Shown: positions 40,190 through 49,437, counted from the stretch's first letter. The stretch: 49,437 bases of DNA from Candidatus Colimorpha merdihippi (GCA_018066145.1 JAGHRY010000011.1:1-49437), one strand, 5' to 3'. The notes: generated by a model from the sequence alone, not told the origin. Numbers and translations are program-made.

Positions 40190-41071
40190 ATGAGTAATAA
40201 GAAGATTCTGTTTGCAGCCTTATTTTTGATTTTGGCAGGCTCATTGTCGGCACAAAACAACGACAATTTGCGTGGAAGAATCAACGATCGTCCCACCCAA
40301 GCCGTTCAGCGTCGCCCCAATGCCCCGCAGAAGACCAATCAGATGATGCCCGACCGTATGTCCGATTGTCAGCGCGACGGTTTCCACGGCGAGGTTCAGA
40401 ATGTGTTGTCGGTAATGTACGAGGCCGACGAGCATGCCACTACCGCCCGTCGCGGCAGCATCATGGAACGCCTCAAGACTGTATACAACCAGAAAGGTCA
40501 GCGCCGCAGCCAGTCATACCTCAGCAATGAGGAGGATATGATTTTCCGCACCAAATACAAACACGACGATTTCGGTTTGGTTACCCTCGAGCATATCCTC
40601 GACCCCGAGGAGAATGTCATCGGCCGCACATATTATCTCTACGATGCCGACCTTATCCTTACCGAGGTCTATGTCGAGGACGAGGAACGCCAGATTGAGA
40701 GCCGCGTACTTTATAAGTACGATGCCCAGGGCCGTCTTAGCCAGACCAGCTTTAACGATCATGTAAACAATGTTTTCCGCCGCGAGATGTATATCTATGG
40801 CGAGAATGACAATATTTACAAGACTGTTGTTTTCAACGGCAAAGGCCAAAAGGTGCAGGAAATCCGCTATGAGTATGACGAGCACAACGAGCGTACTAGC
40901 GCCACCCTTTACGACTATTACGAGGACCCCAACGAGCCTGAGCTCACCATTACCCTATACGAGTATCGCTACGACGAAGAGGGCAACTGGGTTACCCGTT
41001 ATGAATATCAGCTCGAGAACGACCGCAAGATTCCGGTGTATATTGTCGAGCGCGACATCAAGTATTTTTAG
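40190..41071 (+). CDS. Secreted YD-repeat-like protein
   Basis: Signal peptide; repeated YKYDAQGRLSQ, YEYDEHNERTS, YEYRYDEEGNWVTRYEY. Confidence 0.7.
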   Translation: MSNKKILFAALFLILAGSLSAQNNDNLRGRINDRPTQAVQRRPNAPQKTNQMMPDRMSDCQRDGFHGEVQNVLSVMYEADEHATTARRGSIMERLKTVYNQKGQRRSQSYLSNEEDMIFRTKYKHDDFGLVTLEHILDPEENVIGRTYYLYDADLILTEVYVEDEERQIESRVLYKYDAQGRLSQTSFNDHVNNVFRREMYIYGENDNIYKTVVFNGKGQKVQEIRYEYDEHNERTSATLYDYYEDPNEPELTITLYEYRYDEEGNWVTRYEYQLENDRKIPVYIVERDIKYF

Positions 41072-41097
41072 TAGTATAGTATTATAAATAAAATATT

Positions 41098-41123
41098 GCC
41101 GCTCCCTGTGGGCGGCTTTTTTT
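41098..41123 (+). terminator. Terminator of the YD-repeat gene
   Basis: GCCGCTCCCTGTGGGCGGCTTTTTTT. Confidence 0.8.
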
Positions 41124-41126
41124 AGC

Positions 41127-41825
41127 ATGAACACTATCCATCCCGACACGCTGCAGTTCTTCAACGAATTGCACCAGAATAACAACCGCGACTGGTTTAA
41201 CGAGCACAAGTCGCGCTGGATCGAAATCCAATCCCAGTTTATTGAGTTTACTCAGGCACTAATTGATGCCATGATGCCTTTGGACCCCGGTTTGCGCAAT
41301 CTGGAAGCCAAGAGGTGTGTGTATCGCATCTATCGCGATGTTCGTTTCTCGCACGACAAGCGCCCTTATAAAACCCATATTGCATGCTTCCTCTATTCCG
41401 GAGGCGACCGCACACAGGCCAGCCCGGGATATTATCTGCAGATGGGGCAGGAGGATTACGGCCTCACGGGCGGTTGTTCTCTGGGAGGCGGTTTCTTCAT
41501 GCCTTCATCCAAACAGCTGGCAGCCATTCGACAAGAGATTTTCTATTGTACCGACGAGTTTAAAGCCATTATGGCATCCCCGGGCTACAAGAAATATTTC
41601 GGCAGCACGTTCTACACGTCCAAGCATCTCACCCGGCCGCCAAAGGGCTATAGCGCCGATTGGCCCGATGTGGAACTGCTCAAGTGGAACGACTATTGCA
41701 CCATGTATACCATGCCTCAACAGCTTATTCTTACCGATCAGCTCTTCGATGAGGTTATCAAAGTGTGGACCGCCAGCGTTCCTCTCAACCGCTTTCTTCA
41801 ACGTGCAATAGAGGGGGTACAGTAA
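41127..41825 (+). CDS. DUF2461 domain protein
   Basis: FFNELHQNNNRDWFNEHKSRW, YRIYRDVRFSHDKRPYKTHIACF. Confidence 0.88.
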   Translation: MNTIHPDTLQFFNELHQNNNRDWFNEHKSRWIEIQSQFIEFTQALIDAMMPLDPGLRNLEAKRCVYRIYRDVRFSHDKRPYKTHIACFLYSGGDRTQASPGYYLQMGQEDYGLTGGCSLGGGFFMPSSKQLAAIRQEIFYCTDEFKAIMASPGYKKYFGSTFYTSKHLTRPPKGYSADWPDVELLKWNDYCTMYTMPQQLILTDQLFDEVIKVWTASVPLNRFLQRAIEGVQ

Positions 41826-42532
41826 TGGAACAGTCTGCCGTTAGTGCCCAGATGCTCGAAGACTTGTTTGCCCGGCGCGACGAGGGGTATGGCGATTTCA
41901 TCTGCAAGCTCACTCCCGGTCTCGACCGATCTAAAGTGATAGGGGTGCGCATGCCGCAGCTGCGCCAACTGGCTAAATCTTATGCCTCCATGCCGATTGA
42001 AGCGCTAGCTCCCTTCCTGGACGACCTGCCGCATCAATATTACGAACAAAATATCATACACGGCCTGCTCATAAGTGCGCAGAAGGACTATGATTTTACC
42101 CTTCACCTGCTGGAGCGGTATCTGCCTTTTGTCAGCAATTGGGCTGAGTGCGACCTGCTTTCGCCCCGATCCTTTAAGCTCAAGGTACATCGTGAACGAC
42201 TCCTTTCCGACATTCCTCGTTGGATGGAAAGCCCGTTGCCTTATATTAAGCGTTTTGGCATTCTGCAGCTGATGAACCACTTTTTAGACGCTGATTTCGA
42301 TCCCGCTCAGCTGCAATGGGTTGCAGCCGAGCGTATGGATCATTATTATGTGCGAATGGGGGTGGCTTGGTATTTTGCCACCGCGCTGGCCAAACAGTGG
42401 GATGCTGCACTTGCCATTATCGAAAGCCGCACCCTTGAAAAATGGACCCATAATAAGTCTATTCAAAAAGCCATTGAAAGCTATCGTGTGAGCCCCGAGC
42501 ATAAAGAGGTCTTGCGTTCGCTCCGCCAATAG
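41825..42532 (+). CDS. DNA alkylation repair protein (AlkD-like HEAT-repeat)
   Basis: VIGVRMPQLRQLAKSYA, YYEQNIIHGLLI, NWAECDLLSPRSFK; start overlaps the upstream stop (TAATG). Confidence 0.85.
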   Translation: MEQSAVSAQMLEDLFARRDEGYGDFICKLTPGLDRSKVIGVRMPQLRQLAKSYASMPIEALAPFLDDLPHQYYEQNIIHGLLISAQKDYDFTLHLLERYLPFVSNWAECDLLSPRSFKLKVHRERLLSDIPRWMESPLPYIKRFGILQLMNHFLDADFDPAQLQWVAAERMDHYYVRMGVAWYFATALAKQWDAALAIIESRTLEKWTHNKSIQKAIESYRVSPEHKEVLRSLRQ

Positions 42533-42564
42533 CGGGGTGAGGGAGGCCGTGTGGGCGTTTTTTT

Positions 42565-42627
42565 CCGGATTGTCCGGATTCCCCGGATTGTCCGGAGTTT
42601 CCGGAATTTCCGGAAACTCCGGACAAT
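42565..42627. repeat. Seven 9-bp units with core CCGGA, the last part forming a 41-bp perfect palindrome (42587-42627)
   Basis: CCGGA at 42565, 42574, 42583, 42592, 42601, 42610, 42619; ATTGTCCGGAGTTTCCGGAA-T-TTCCGGAAACTCCGGACAAT. Confidence 0.92.
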
Positions 42628-42663
42628 TAAATCACTCGAATGTATCTTTTATTAGCGGTTGTG

Positions 42664-43092
42664 CTATTTGATGGCGGCGGTGTTGGAGGGGGAGGATGTG
42701 CTGCCGTGGCCTAGCTGCAACAAGATGTAATATTCAGCTTTGGCTTTGGCAGGAGGTGTATTGTCGGTATAGGTTTTATCGCCCTCTTTGAATGAGGCTA
42801 TGGCCTGGTAGTCGCCACCGTCAACCGAGCGATAGATGACGCCCCAGTGGGGATCGTCGCCTTGGTAGTCGTATTTCCAGTTGAGGTTGACGTTGCCGCT
42901 CTTATCGCGTTTGGCATCGAGTTTTATCTTTACGTCAACATGGCGAGGGGCTTGGATGTAGACGTTGACATAGCCGAATCGGCCGCTACTTAAGCCTGTG
43001 CTATCTTTCTCCCAATAAAGAGTGCAGGTGGTATTGCTATCGGTGACTACGGAAGTGAAAATGGGACTTTCGGGTGCGATAATAACAATCAT
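42664..43092 (-). CDS. Short fibronectin type III-like ORF, possibly a gene fragment
   Basis: Begins mid-domain without signal peptide (MIVIIAPESPIFTSVVTDSNTTCTLYWEKD); second half FN3-like (VNLNWKYDYQGDDPHWGVIYRSVDGGDYQAIA...YTDNTPP...EYYILLQ). Confidence 0.5.
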   Translation of the reverse strand: MIVIIAPESPIFTSVVTDSNTTCTLYWEKDSTGLSSGRFGYVNVYIQAPRHVDVKIKLDAKRDKSGNVNLNWKYDYQGDDPHWGVIYRSVDGGDYQAIASFKEGDKTYTDNTPPAKAKAEYYILLQLGHGSTSSPSNTAAIK

Positions 43093-43110
43093 CTTGAAGT
43101 AATGTTGGTA

Positions 43111-45555
43111 TTACAACTCTCGGGTGAGAAAGCGGGCGATGCGGAGCTTGAGGTAGCTGTACTCGCCGTTGAAATGGTCGAACACCTCTTTTAGAGTTTT
43201 TGTCTCGGGGTGGTCGAGCATGTATTTGACGATGATTTCCTGCTCGTCGTAATCCATCACCAGATCGGGGTCGAGGCTGCCGTTTTCCACGGCAGTAAGC
43301 AGGTATCCTTCCACGGTGCTGACGGCGCGAAGCATGCGTCCGGAAATATCGTCGATAGAGAGTCCCTCGGCACACAGCTGGGCTGCGGTTTGCCATGCCG
43401 GGGTGGCTTTTTGCTTCACCTCGGCAATATAGTCTTCAACCATTTGAACAATCTCCATACCATACTTGGTAACGGTGGTAGTGCCCATGCCGGAAACCTT
43501 GAGGAGCGATTTCCCGGTAGTGGGGAGGGCGTCGGCGATTCCAAGTAGGGCCTTTTGAGAGATGATGGTATATGCGGGGAGGGAGAGCTCCTTGGCTTTG
43601 CTTGCGCGCCAGCGGGTGAGACGCTTGACCAGTTTGGGATTCTTGGAGTCGGCGTACACATCCTCGATTTTTGTCGCTTTGGCTTTTTGAGGTTTTTCTA
43701 AAACGAAATCGGCTTTGGCCTTGAGATAATCGGCGATAGAGAAACCTTTTTCGTGAGTGTGGCTCAGGAGTTTGGCCTTGAGGCCGGCAGCTTGCTGCAA
43801 GTTGTCGGACAGCTCTTTGATGCGCTTGGCAACCTCCTTGTTATCAACCGACACCTGCAGAATAGGGTTGACCCGGGAAGTGATGTTATTGAGCTGGGTG
43901 AAGAAATAGTCGGTGGCCTTGGCAATGCGGTCGGCGAGAATTGCCTGGTTGTCGGGTTGCTGGCTGATGGCCATCAGCTGGCGCTGGAAGCGTTCGGCTA
44001 CATCGGTAAGGTTTGCCAAATCCTTGGTGGCCAGCAGGGTGAGGGTGGAGCATTGCTGGGGGTAGGTAGACCTGAGGTTGTTTTGGAAAAGACGTTCGAG
44101 CGACTCGATATTGTGCCTTAAGGCACTGAAATCGAAAAGTTCGAAGATGGTGGAATAGTAGTATTGTGTGCGGTAGCTGTCGAGGCGTTCTTCGGCCTCG
44201 GTTTGCGAATTGAGGGTGGTGTTGAAATGGGTGATGTCTGAACTGTCGAAACTGTTGTGCTGGGAGATGGGGGAAAGGAGCGTGAGCCCTTCAAGTGAGC
44301 GGCAGCGGCTGAGCGCCACATACACCTGGCCGTAGGTGAAGGCAGCAGAAGCATCAACCTGCACCTGGTCGAAAGTGAGGCCTTGAGCCTTGTGGATGGT
44401 TACCGCCCAAGCGGTGCGGAGGGGATACTGGGTGAAGGTGCCGTCGACCACCTGCTTGATTTCGTTGCTTTTGGGGTCGATTTCGTATTTGATGTTCTCC
44501 CATACCTCGGTGCCCACATTGATGGCTTGTCCATCTTGGTCGCGAACGACGATGACCTGCTTTTGAATGCCATCGGCATCGGTGGCAGTCTCTAGCCCCT
44601 CTACGGTGGCGAGTTTTCCATTAAAATAGTTGCGGGCGCCGCTGCTATCGTTTTTGACAAACATCACCTGGGCTCCGGGTTTGAGGGTGAGAGCGTAGTC
44701 GGTAGGAAAGGCCCCTTCGGGGAAATTGCCTTCGATATCGGCGGTGAGGGTGAATGGGGTTGTGTCTAGGGCTGCCAGGCGCTGCTGGTTCACTCGGTCG
44801 GCTTGGTGGTTGTGGGTAGTAAGGAGGATTGGGTCTTGGAGTTGGTTGGCAGATTTTGTAATTTGCCGATTGGCTGGAATCACGCGAGAATTGAGCGCGT
44901 CGAGGGTGGCTTGATCAAAATGGTTGTCGCGGATATTGTTGAGCAGATTGACGAAAGTGGGGTCCTGCTGCCGGTAGACTTTGGTGAGCTGAATGGTGAT
45001 AAGATTGGTGCGCTGGAGGGCTTTGCTGTGGAAGAAGAAAGGGGAAGGATACACCCGCTCCATGTAGGGGCGTTCGTCTTCGGTGACAACGGGGGCAAGC
45101 TGCTGCACATCGCCAATGAGGAGCAGCTGCACACCGCCAAAGGGCTTGCTGCTTCGGCGGAATCGGCGCAGGGAGTCGTCGATGGCATCCAGCAAGTCGG
45201 CACGCACCATGCTGATTTCGTCGATGATGAGCAGTTCCAGAGTGCGTATGATGTCCAGCTTCGACTTGCGCAGCTGTCGCTGCTGCTCAGGCATTTGGTA
45301 TTCGGTCACAAGTTCCTTGACATCGGGTAGGAAAGGGCAGAAAGGAAGCTGGAAGAAGCTGTGGATGGTAACGCCGCCGCAATTGACGGCAGCCACACCG
45401 GTGGGGGCAAGCACCACATGGCGCTTATTGCAATTGGCCACAATATGGTGCAGGAGGGTAGTTTTGCCGGTGCCGGCTTTGCCGGTAAGGAAAACGGAAA
45501 CACCGGTTTCCATAACATATTTCTCGGCGAGTTCGATCTGGGGGTTGCGTTCCAT
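43111..45555 (-). CDS. PIF1/RecD-like helicase with C-terminal HRDC and helix-turn-helix regions
   Basis: FLTGKAGTGKTTLLHHI, LAPTGVAAVNCGGVTIHSFF, LLIIDEISMVRADLLDAID, GDVQQLAPVV, AWAVTIHKAQGLTFDQV, YVALSRCRSLEGL. Confidence 0.9.
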   Translation of the reverse strand: MERNPQIELAEKYVMETGVSVFLTGKAGTGKTTLLHHIVANCNKRHVVLAPTGVAAVNCGGVTIHSFFQLPFCPFLPDVKELVTEYQMPEQQRQLRKSKLDIIRTLELLIIDEISMVRADLLDAIDDSLRRFRRSSKPFGGVQLLLIGDVQQLAPVVTEDERPYMERVYPSPFFFHSKALQRTNLITIQLTKVYRQQDPTFVNLLNNIRDNHFDQATLDALNSRVIPANRQITKSANQLQDPILLTTHNHQADRVNQQRLAALDTTPFTLTADIEGNFPEGAFPTDYALTLKPGAQVMFVKNDSSGARNYFNGKLATVEGLETATDADGIQKQVIVVRDQDGQAINVGTEVWENIKYEIDPKSNEIKQVVDGTFTQYPLRTAWAVTIHKAQGLTFDQVQVDASAAFTYGQVYVALSRCRSLEGLTLLSPISQHNSFDSSDITHFNTTLNSQTEAEERLDSYRTQYYYSTIFELFDFSALRHNIESLERLFQNNLRSTYPQQCSTLTLLATKDLANLTDVAERFQRQLMAISQQPDNQAILADRIAKATDYFFTQLNNITSRVNPILQVSVDNKEVAKRIKELSDNLQQAAGLKAKLLSHTHEKGFSIADYLKAKADFVLEKPQKAKATKIEDVYADSKNPKLVKRLTRWRASKAKELSLPAYTIISQKALLGIADALPTTGKSLLKVSGMGTTTVTKYGMEIVQMVEDYIAEVKQKATPAWQTAAQLCAEGLSIDDISGRMLRAVSTVEGYLLTAVENGSLDPDLVMDYDEQEIIVKYMLDHPETKTLKEVFDHFNGEYSYLKLRIARFLTREL

Positions 45556-45572
45556 GGGGTGATAATGGGTGG

Positions 45573-47606
45573 TTATCTGCGTTTTTTCTTGTTTTTCGAC
45601 TTCGGTTGGTCGGGGGCAACATCCTGAACCAGGCGCACCGAGCAGCGGGTAAGTCGTTCGAGGGGCTGGATTACCGAATGTCGGCCAATGGCAAAGGTGA
45701 GGGCCATGGCATTTTTCTTGTCGTAGTGAACGGTGCTCCAGTAGTAGCCGATATGCTCGTCGCCCTCGAGCTCGTTAGGTCGGCTGTAGGAATAAGCCAC
45801 TTTTTCCATATACCGCTTTTCGTGCATGAAGCCGGGGCCTATGTCGGTTGTTTTCTCGCTAGCAGGAACAAGCACCATGGGAATGGTGTTGCCGTAGCTG
45901 ATGTCTACCCCTTCGACCCCGCCCATTTTGGCAATCATCTGCAGGTTGACCATTCCCTGGTAGTAGCTGCTGAGGTAGCAGGTGCCTGCCGCGGGCAGGA
46001 AAACGGCGCCGGCATACTCGAGGATATTCCATTCGGGCAGGGTTAGCCGGTAGATGTGGTGGGAAATGATGGTGTCGAAACCGCGCTGGAACCAGTTGTC
46101 GGGGAGGAGTATGATGCCTTCTACGCAGCGGCCGCGCTTGTTGGTGTCAAGAACGATGCTGGCTTGCGAGTGCAGGAGGTGGGCATTGGGGCGACCGGTA
46201 AAGAGGTAATTCCACTCGTATACGGTGAGGGTGCGCCACAGTCCGGGGCGCTGGCCGCCGTTGGCAATGCTGTTGTAAACGCCCCAGTCGTAGCTGGTGC
46301 CTTCGATATTATTATCTTCGCCATTGCCCAGCATGGCGGGGTTGGATACGTTTTGCGAAGGAAATTTGTCGTGGTAGCCGCTGGTGCCCCAGCCAAAGAG
46401 GTCGATCCATCCGGGATAGCCTTTCTTAGCCTTGAGGTTGGCATCTCCTATGTAGTCGGTCTGGCTGTCGGCAAAGCGCCATTGGTGGGCACCGGAATTG
46501 TATTGGAGGTTGCCTTTGGAGAAACGAACCTGCATGTCGGGGGAAACACTGAAAAGTCCTTCGAGCACCCCTTGTTCGCGACGTTGGAGGCGCTCCATGC
46601 CGCGCGAGTAGTAGGCCTGGCCGTCGACGATGGAATCGAGCACCTGCTGCCCGGGCATCCACCCTAGCGCGGTATCAATGTTGTCGAGGATCATCACCAG
46701 GCGGAATCCGAGGTTGCTGAGCTTGGAATTGGGCGGCCAGCAATTGCGGTAGCTGGTGCGGAGATTTTCTGGGGTGTCGCACCAGCTGCCTCCGCGCCCC
46801 ACGCGGGTGTCGCCAGTGGCAGGCCCCTTGGGATTGTCAATGGCAACGGGGGTGGCTATTCTAAGAATATAACTCTTGGGGTAATTGCCGAAACGCTTAT
46901 TGCTCATAGGATTATCGAGCCATTGGCTGAACTCTTCTCGGGTAGTAACTCCAGCCTGGGGTGGGACTTCCAGGTATCTGCGGTTGCGCCAGCCGTATTC
47001 ATATTCATAGTACCAGTCTTGGCACCACTCCCACACGTTGCCGGTCATGTCGTAAAGCCCCAGCTCGTTGGGGATGAGGCCTCCAACGGCATGGGTCGTA
47101 TCGCCCGAGTTCTGCTGTCCCCAGCCGGATTTCATCGGGTCGTCGCTGCCGGCATAACTGTTGCCCTGGGCATAGACGCCCCCGCGGGCGGCATATTCCC
47201 ATTCGGCCTCGGTGGGAAGCCTGAAATGCTTGCCGGAGAGGGTGTTGAGGCGTTGTATAAAGGTATGCACTTCTTCATAGCTCACCTGCTCTACGGGTCT
47301 GTCGTCGTCGGGGAAATTGGAGGGGTTGTATCCCATTATCGCCTTCCACAGGCGCTGGGTGACCTCGTAGCGACCCATATAGAAACTGCCCACGACTACG
47401 GGATGGAACGGAATTTCGTCGATTTTGCCTTGGCGCTCCAGCCCCTCATCACAGCCCATGGTAAATTCGCCCCCTTGCACATACACCATATCGATGCGGC
47501 ACCCGTTGATGTTGAACGATAAGGTTTTGTATGCCGGAGCATGCTTTTGCGCATGGCTGGCAAAGAGAATGATTGTGGCGAAAAGAATCAGCGCTATTTT
47601 TTTCAT
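45573..47606 (-). CDS. SUMF1/FGE-sulfatase-domain secreted protein with a second C-terminal FISUMP-like domain
   Basis: Signal peptide; FTMGCDEG, YEVTQRLWKAIMGYNPSNF, RLPTEAEWEYAARGG, NVWEWCQDWY, GRGGSWCDTPENLRTSYRNCWPPNSKLSNLGFRLV; then VRFSKGNLQYNSGAHQWRFADSQTDYIGDAN...GWIDLFGWGTSGYHDKF. Confidence 0.82.
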   Translation of the reverse strand: MKKIALILFATIILFASHAQKHAPAYKTLSFNINGCRIDMVYVQGGEFTMGCDEGLERQGKIDEIPFHPVVVGSFYMGRYEVTQRLWKAIMGYNPSNFPDDDRPVEQVSYEEVHTFIQRLNTLSGKHFRLPTEAEWEYAARGGVYAQGNSYAGSDDPMKSGWGQQNSGDTTHAVGGLIPNELGLYDMTGNVWEWCQDWYYEYEYGWRNRRYLEVPPQAGVTTREEFSQWLDNPMSNKRFGNYPKSYILRIATPVAIDNPKGPATGDTRVGRGGSWCDTPENLRTSYRNCWPPNSKLSNLGFRLVMILDNIDTALGWMPGQQVLDSIVDGQAYYSRGMERLQRREQGVLEGLFSVSPDMQVRFSKGNLQYNSGAHQWRFADSQTDYIGDANLKAKKGYPGWIDLFGWGTSGYHDKFPSQNVSNPAMLGNGEDNNIEGTSYDWGVYNSIANGGQRPGLWRTLTVYEWNYLFTGRPNAHLLHSQASIVLDTNKRGRCVEGIILLPDNWFQRGFDTIISHHIYRLTLPEWNILEYAGAVFLPAAGTCYLSSYYQGMVNLQMIAKMGGVEGVDISYGNTIPMVLVPASEKTTDIGPGFMHEKRYMEKVAYSYSRPNELEGDEHIGYYWSTVHYDKKNAMALTFAIGRHSVIQPLERLTRCSVRLVQDVAPDQPKSKNKKKRR

Positions 47607-47692
47607 GATTGATAGGTTATGTATTGATAGTTGGTTATTGCAGCGGGGGTAAAGTATGAATAGGAAGCTGGTGGGGCGAAAAGCCAATGGAA

Positions 47693-47732
47693 GATGGGGC
47701 CAGAAGTGTAGCGGTGGGCTCCTGGCCCCATC
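47693..47732 (-). terminator. Possible terminator hairpin downstream of nadE
   Basis: GATGGGGCCAG...CTGGCCCCATC, 11-bp perfect stem, weak T tract. Confidence 0.4.
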
Positions 47733-47741
47733 GGGTTGGTA

Positions 47742-49298
47742 TTAGCTGACGGGAACGCGGCGGTCCAGACCAAAGGTCATGGGCGACACCTTGAGCTGTG
47801 GCGGGCACTGCATGCGCTTCCATTCGTTCTGCTTAACGCGGCGCAGCACAAAGGCCACGGTGTCGGGGTCGTAGCCCTCGGCCACAATCTCGTCGTAGCA
47901 GAGCTGCTCTTCGATATGGAGGTTGAGGATGGCGTCGAGCACGTCGTATTCGGGCAGCGAGTCGGAATCTTTCTGGCCGGGACGCAGCTCGGCCGAAGGC
48001 GGTTTCTGAATGGTGTTGATGGGGATGATTTCGCGCTCGCGGTTGATGTATTCGGCCAGCTCGTAAACCTCGGTTTTATAAAGGTCGCCGATAACGCTGA
48101 TGCCGCCATTGCAGTCGCCGTAAAGGGTGCCGTAGCCCATGGCGGCCTCCGACTTGTTGGAGGTGTTGAGCATCAGGGCGCCGAATTTGTTGGCATAGGC
48201 CATAACGATGGTGCCGCGGATGCGCGCCTGGAGATTCTCCTCGGTTACATCTTCGGGCCTGTCGCCAAACATGGGTTTGAGGCATTCGCGCATGGTGTCG
48301 AACATGGGTTTGATGGGGACGATGTCGTACTCCACGCCCAGGTTGTTGGCCAGGTCGACGGCGTCTTTGACCGAATGGTCGGTGGAATACTGCGAGGGCA
48401 TGAGGATGCCATGCACATTCTCGGCGCCGAGGGCTTGGGCAGCCAGGGCGCAAACCATGGCGCTGTCCATGCCGCCGCTCAGGCCTATCACGCAGCGCGT
48501 CATGCCGTTTTTGCGGAAATAGTCGCGAATGCCCATGATGAGGGCTTTGTATACAAGTTCTACGGCCTCGGGCTTCTCGTCGTGGCATTCCTCCATCAGC
48601 TGCAGGTCGACGCTCTGCACATGCTGTTCGAAATAGGGGAATTGGCAGAGCACCTGTCCGGCCGCGTTGAGGGCCATGCTGCCGCCGGCAAAGAGGAAAC
48701 TGCCTTCGCCGCCGATGCGGTTGACAAACACTAGCGAAGCGTTGAGGTTTTCTACAATCTTATGCATGCGGTAGCGGATGCGGTAGGGCTTGTTGTAGTC
48801 GAACACATTGCAGCCGCAGCAGATAACCATGTCGGGCTGCTCGATGTGGGATTTGGAAAGCTCTTTGAGGTCCTCATAAAAACCGATGGCAATAGACTGC
48901 TCCTGGTATTGGATGATTTGCACACCCTCGCCGCGGACAAAATATTTCTGCTCGTCGGGGGCAAGATATTTCTTGGTGATGATGCCACGGATGGCGCAGT
49001 TTTGCACAAACACGATGGCGTTGCAGAGCCCCTTGTCCTGAATCTGGAGCGGCATGCCGATGAGGAAAGCACGGTGCTCGGATTTTTGAATCAGTTCCTG
49101 CAGCACAGCCTGGGCGCGTTTCTGGAGGTCGGTATAGGCTACCGAACCGAAGAGCGGCGAACCGCAAAGGGTGCAGGCCGGAAAAACGGTAAGGAGGGCT
49201 TCGCGGCTTTCGGGGGAGTCTAACTCTTGCAGAATCCAATTGAGGTTCTCTTCGGGATTGTTGGTAACGATGTCGTGTTGAACAATGTGGATATTCAT
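47742..49298 (-). CDS. nadE: NAD+ synthetase with N-terminal carbon-nitrogen hydrolase-like domain
   Basis: Synthetase motif IGLSGGMDSAMVCALAAQALGAENVHGILMPSQYST, LNTSNKSEAAMGYGTLYGD; N-terminal nitrilase-like domain; ATG at 49298 (MNIHIVQHD). Confidence 0.9.
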   Translation of the reverse strand: MNIHIVQHDIVTNNPEENLNWILQELDSPESREALLTVFPACTLCGSPLFGSVAYTDLQKRAQAVLQELIQKSEHRAFLIGMPLQIQDKGLCNAIVFVQNCAIRGIITKKYLAPDEQKYFVRGEGVQIIQYQEQSIAIGFYEDLKELSKSHIEQPDMVICCGCNVFDYNKPYRIRYRMHKIVENLNASLVFVNRIGGEGSFLFAGGSMALNAAGQVLCQFPYFEQHVQSVDLQLMEECHDEKPEAVELVYKALIMGIRDYFRKNGMTRCVIGLSGGMDSAMVCALAAQALGAENVHGILMPSQYSTDHSVKDAVDLANNLGVEYDIVPIKPMFDTMRECLKPMFGDRPEDVTEENLQARIRGTIVMAYANKFGALMLNTSNKSEAAMGYGTLYGDCNGGISVIGDLYKTEVYELAEYINREREIIPINTIQKPPSAELRPGQKDSDSLPEYDVLDAILNLHIEEQLCYDEIVAEGYDPDTVAFVLRRVKQNEWKRMQCPPQLKVSPMTFGLDRRVPVS

Positions 49299-49437
49299 AA
49301 TGCTGTCGAAATATAAGCTTTGATGGGCTGCCGCTGCATCGGCTGCAACAGCAACTGTATCAATTGTTTTTACTCTTATTTGTATTTTGCAACCAATCTG
49401 CAAAAATACAAAATTATTTCATATTCCCATAATATAT

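Overview
This window is about 49 kb of a Bacteroidota (Bacteroidales-like) chromosome. The assignment rests on TTTG-N19-21-TAnnTTTG promoters, T9SS C-terminal sorting domains, SusC-free outer-membrane lipoproteins and DUF families typical of the phylum. It is mostly housekeeping or metabolic DNA. I saw no CRISPR array, rRNA, convincing tRNA or intact transposon. Main contents: a 5'-truncated SNF2 helicase; a TolC/HlyD efflux pair in which BOTH genes carry a single in-frame TAG and no permease gene follows; a YDG/MBG-repeat T9SS surface protein; an OmpA-family protein with a long Ala/Glu/Lys coiled coil; a membrane LytTR regulator; a co-directional fabH-fabF-fabZ-fabG-etfB-etfA-acyl-CoA dehydrogenase cluster; an ECF sigma/anti-sigma-like/outer-membrane set; a Porphyromonas-type peptidylarginine deiminase with a T9SS tail; a BKACE (Kce-like) enzyme; ruvC; an NSS transporter with a coupled lipoprotein; secA; nadR-pnuC; rnz; an SSS symporter; DUF2461 and AlkD-like genes; a PIF1-like helicase; a large SUMF1-domain protein; and a NAD synthetase whose amidotransferase domain appears to have lost two of its three catalytic residues. 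The most unusual non-coding signal is a set of intergenic arrays of exactly periodic short units: 11 bp near 1.5, 20.3 and 38.4 kb, and 9 bp near 42.6 kb. Three of these four arrays flip orientation in the middle to form long hairpins or palindromes. All product calls come from reading motifs by eye. No database search was run.
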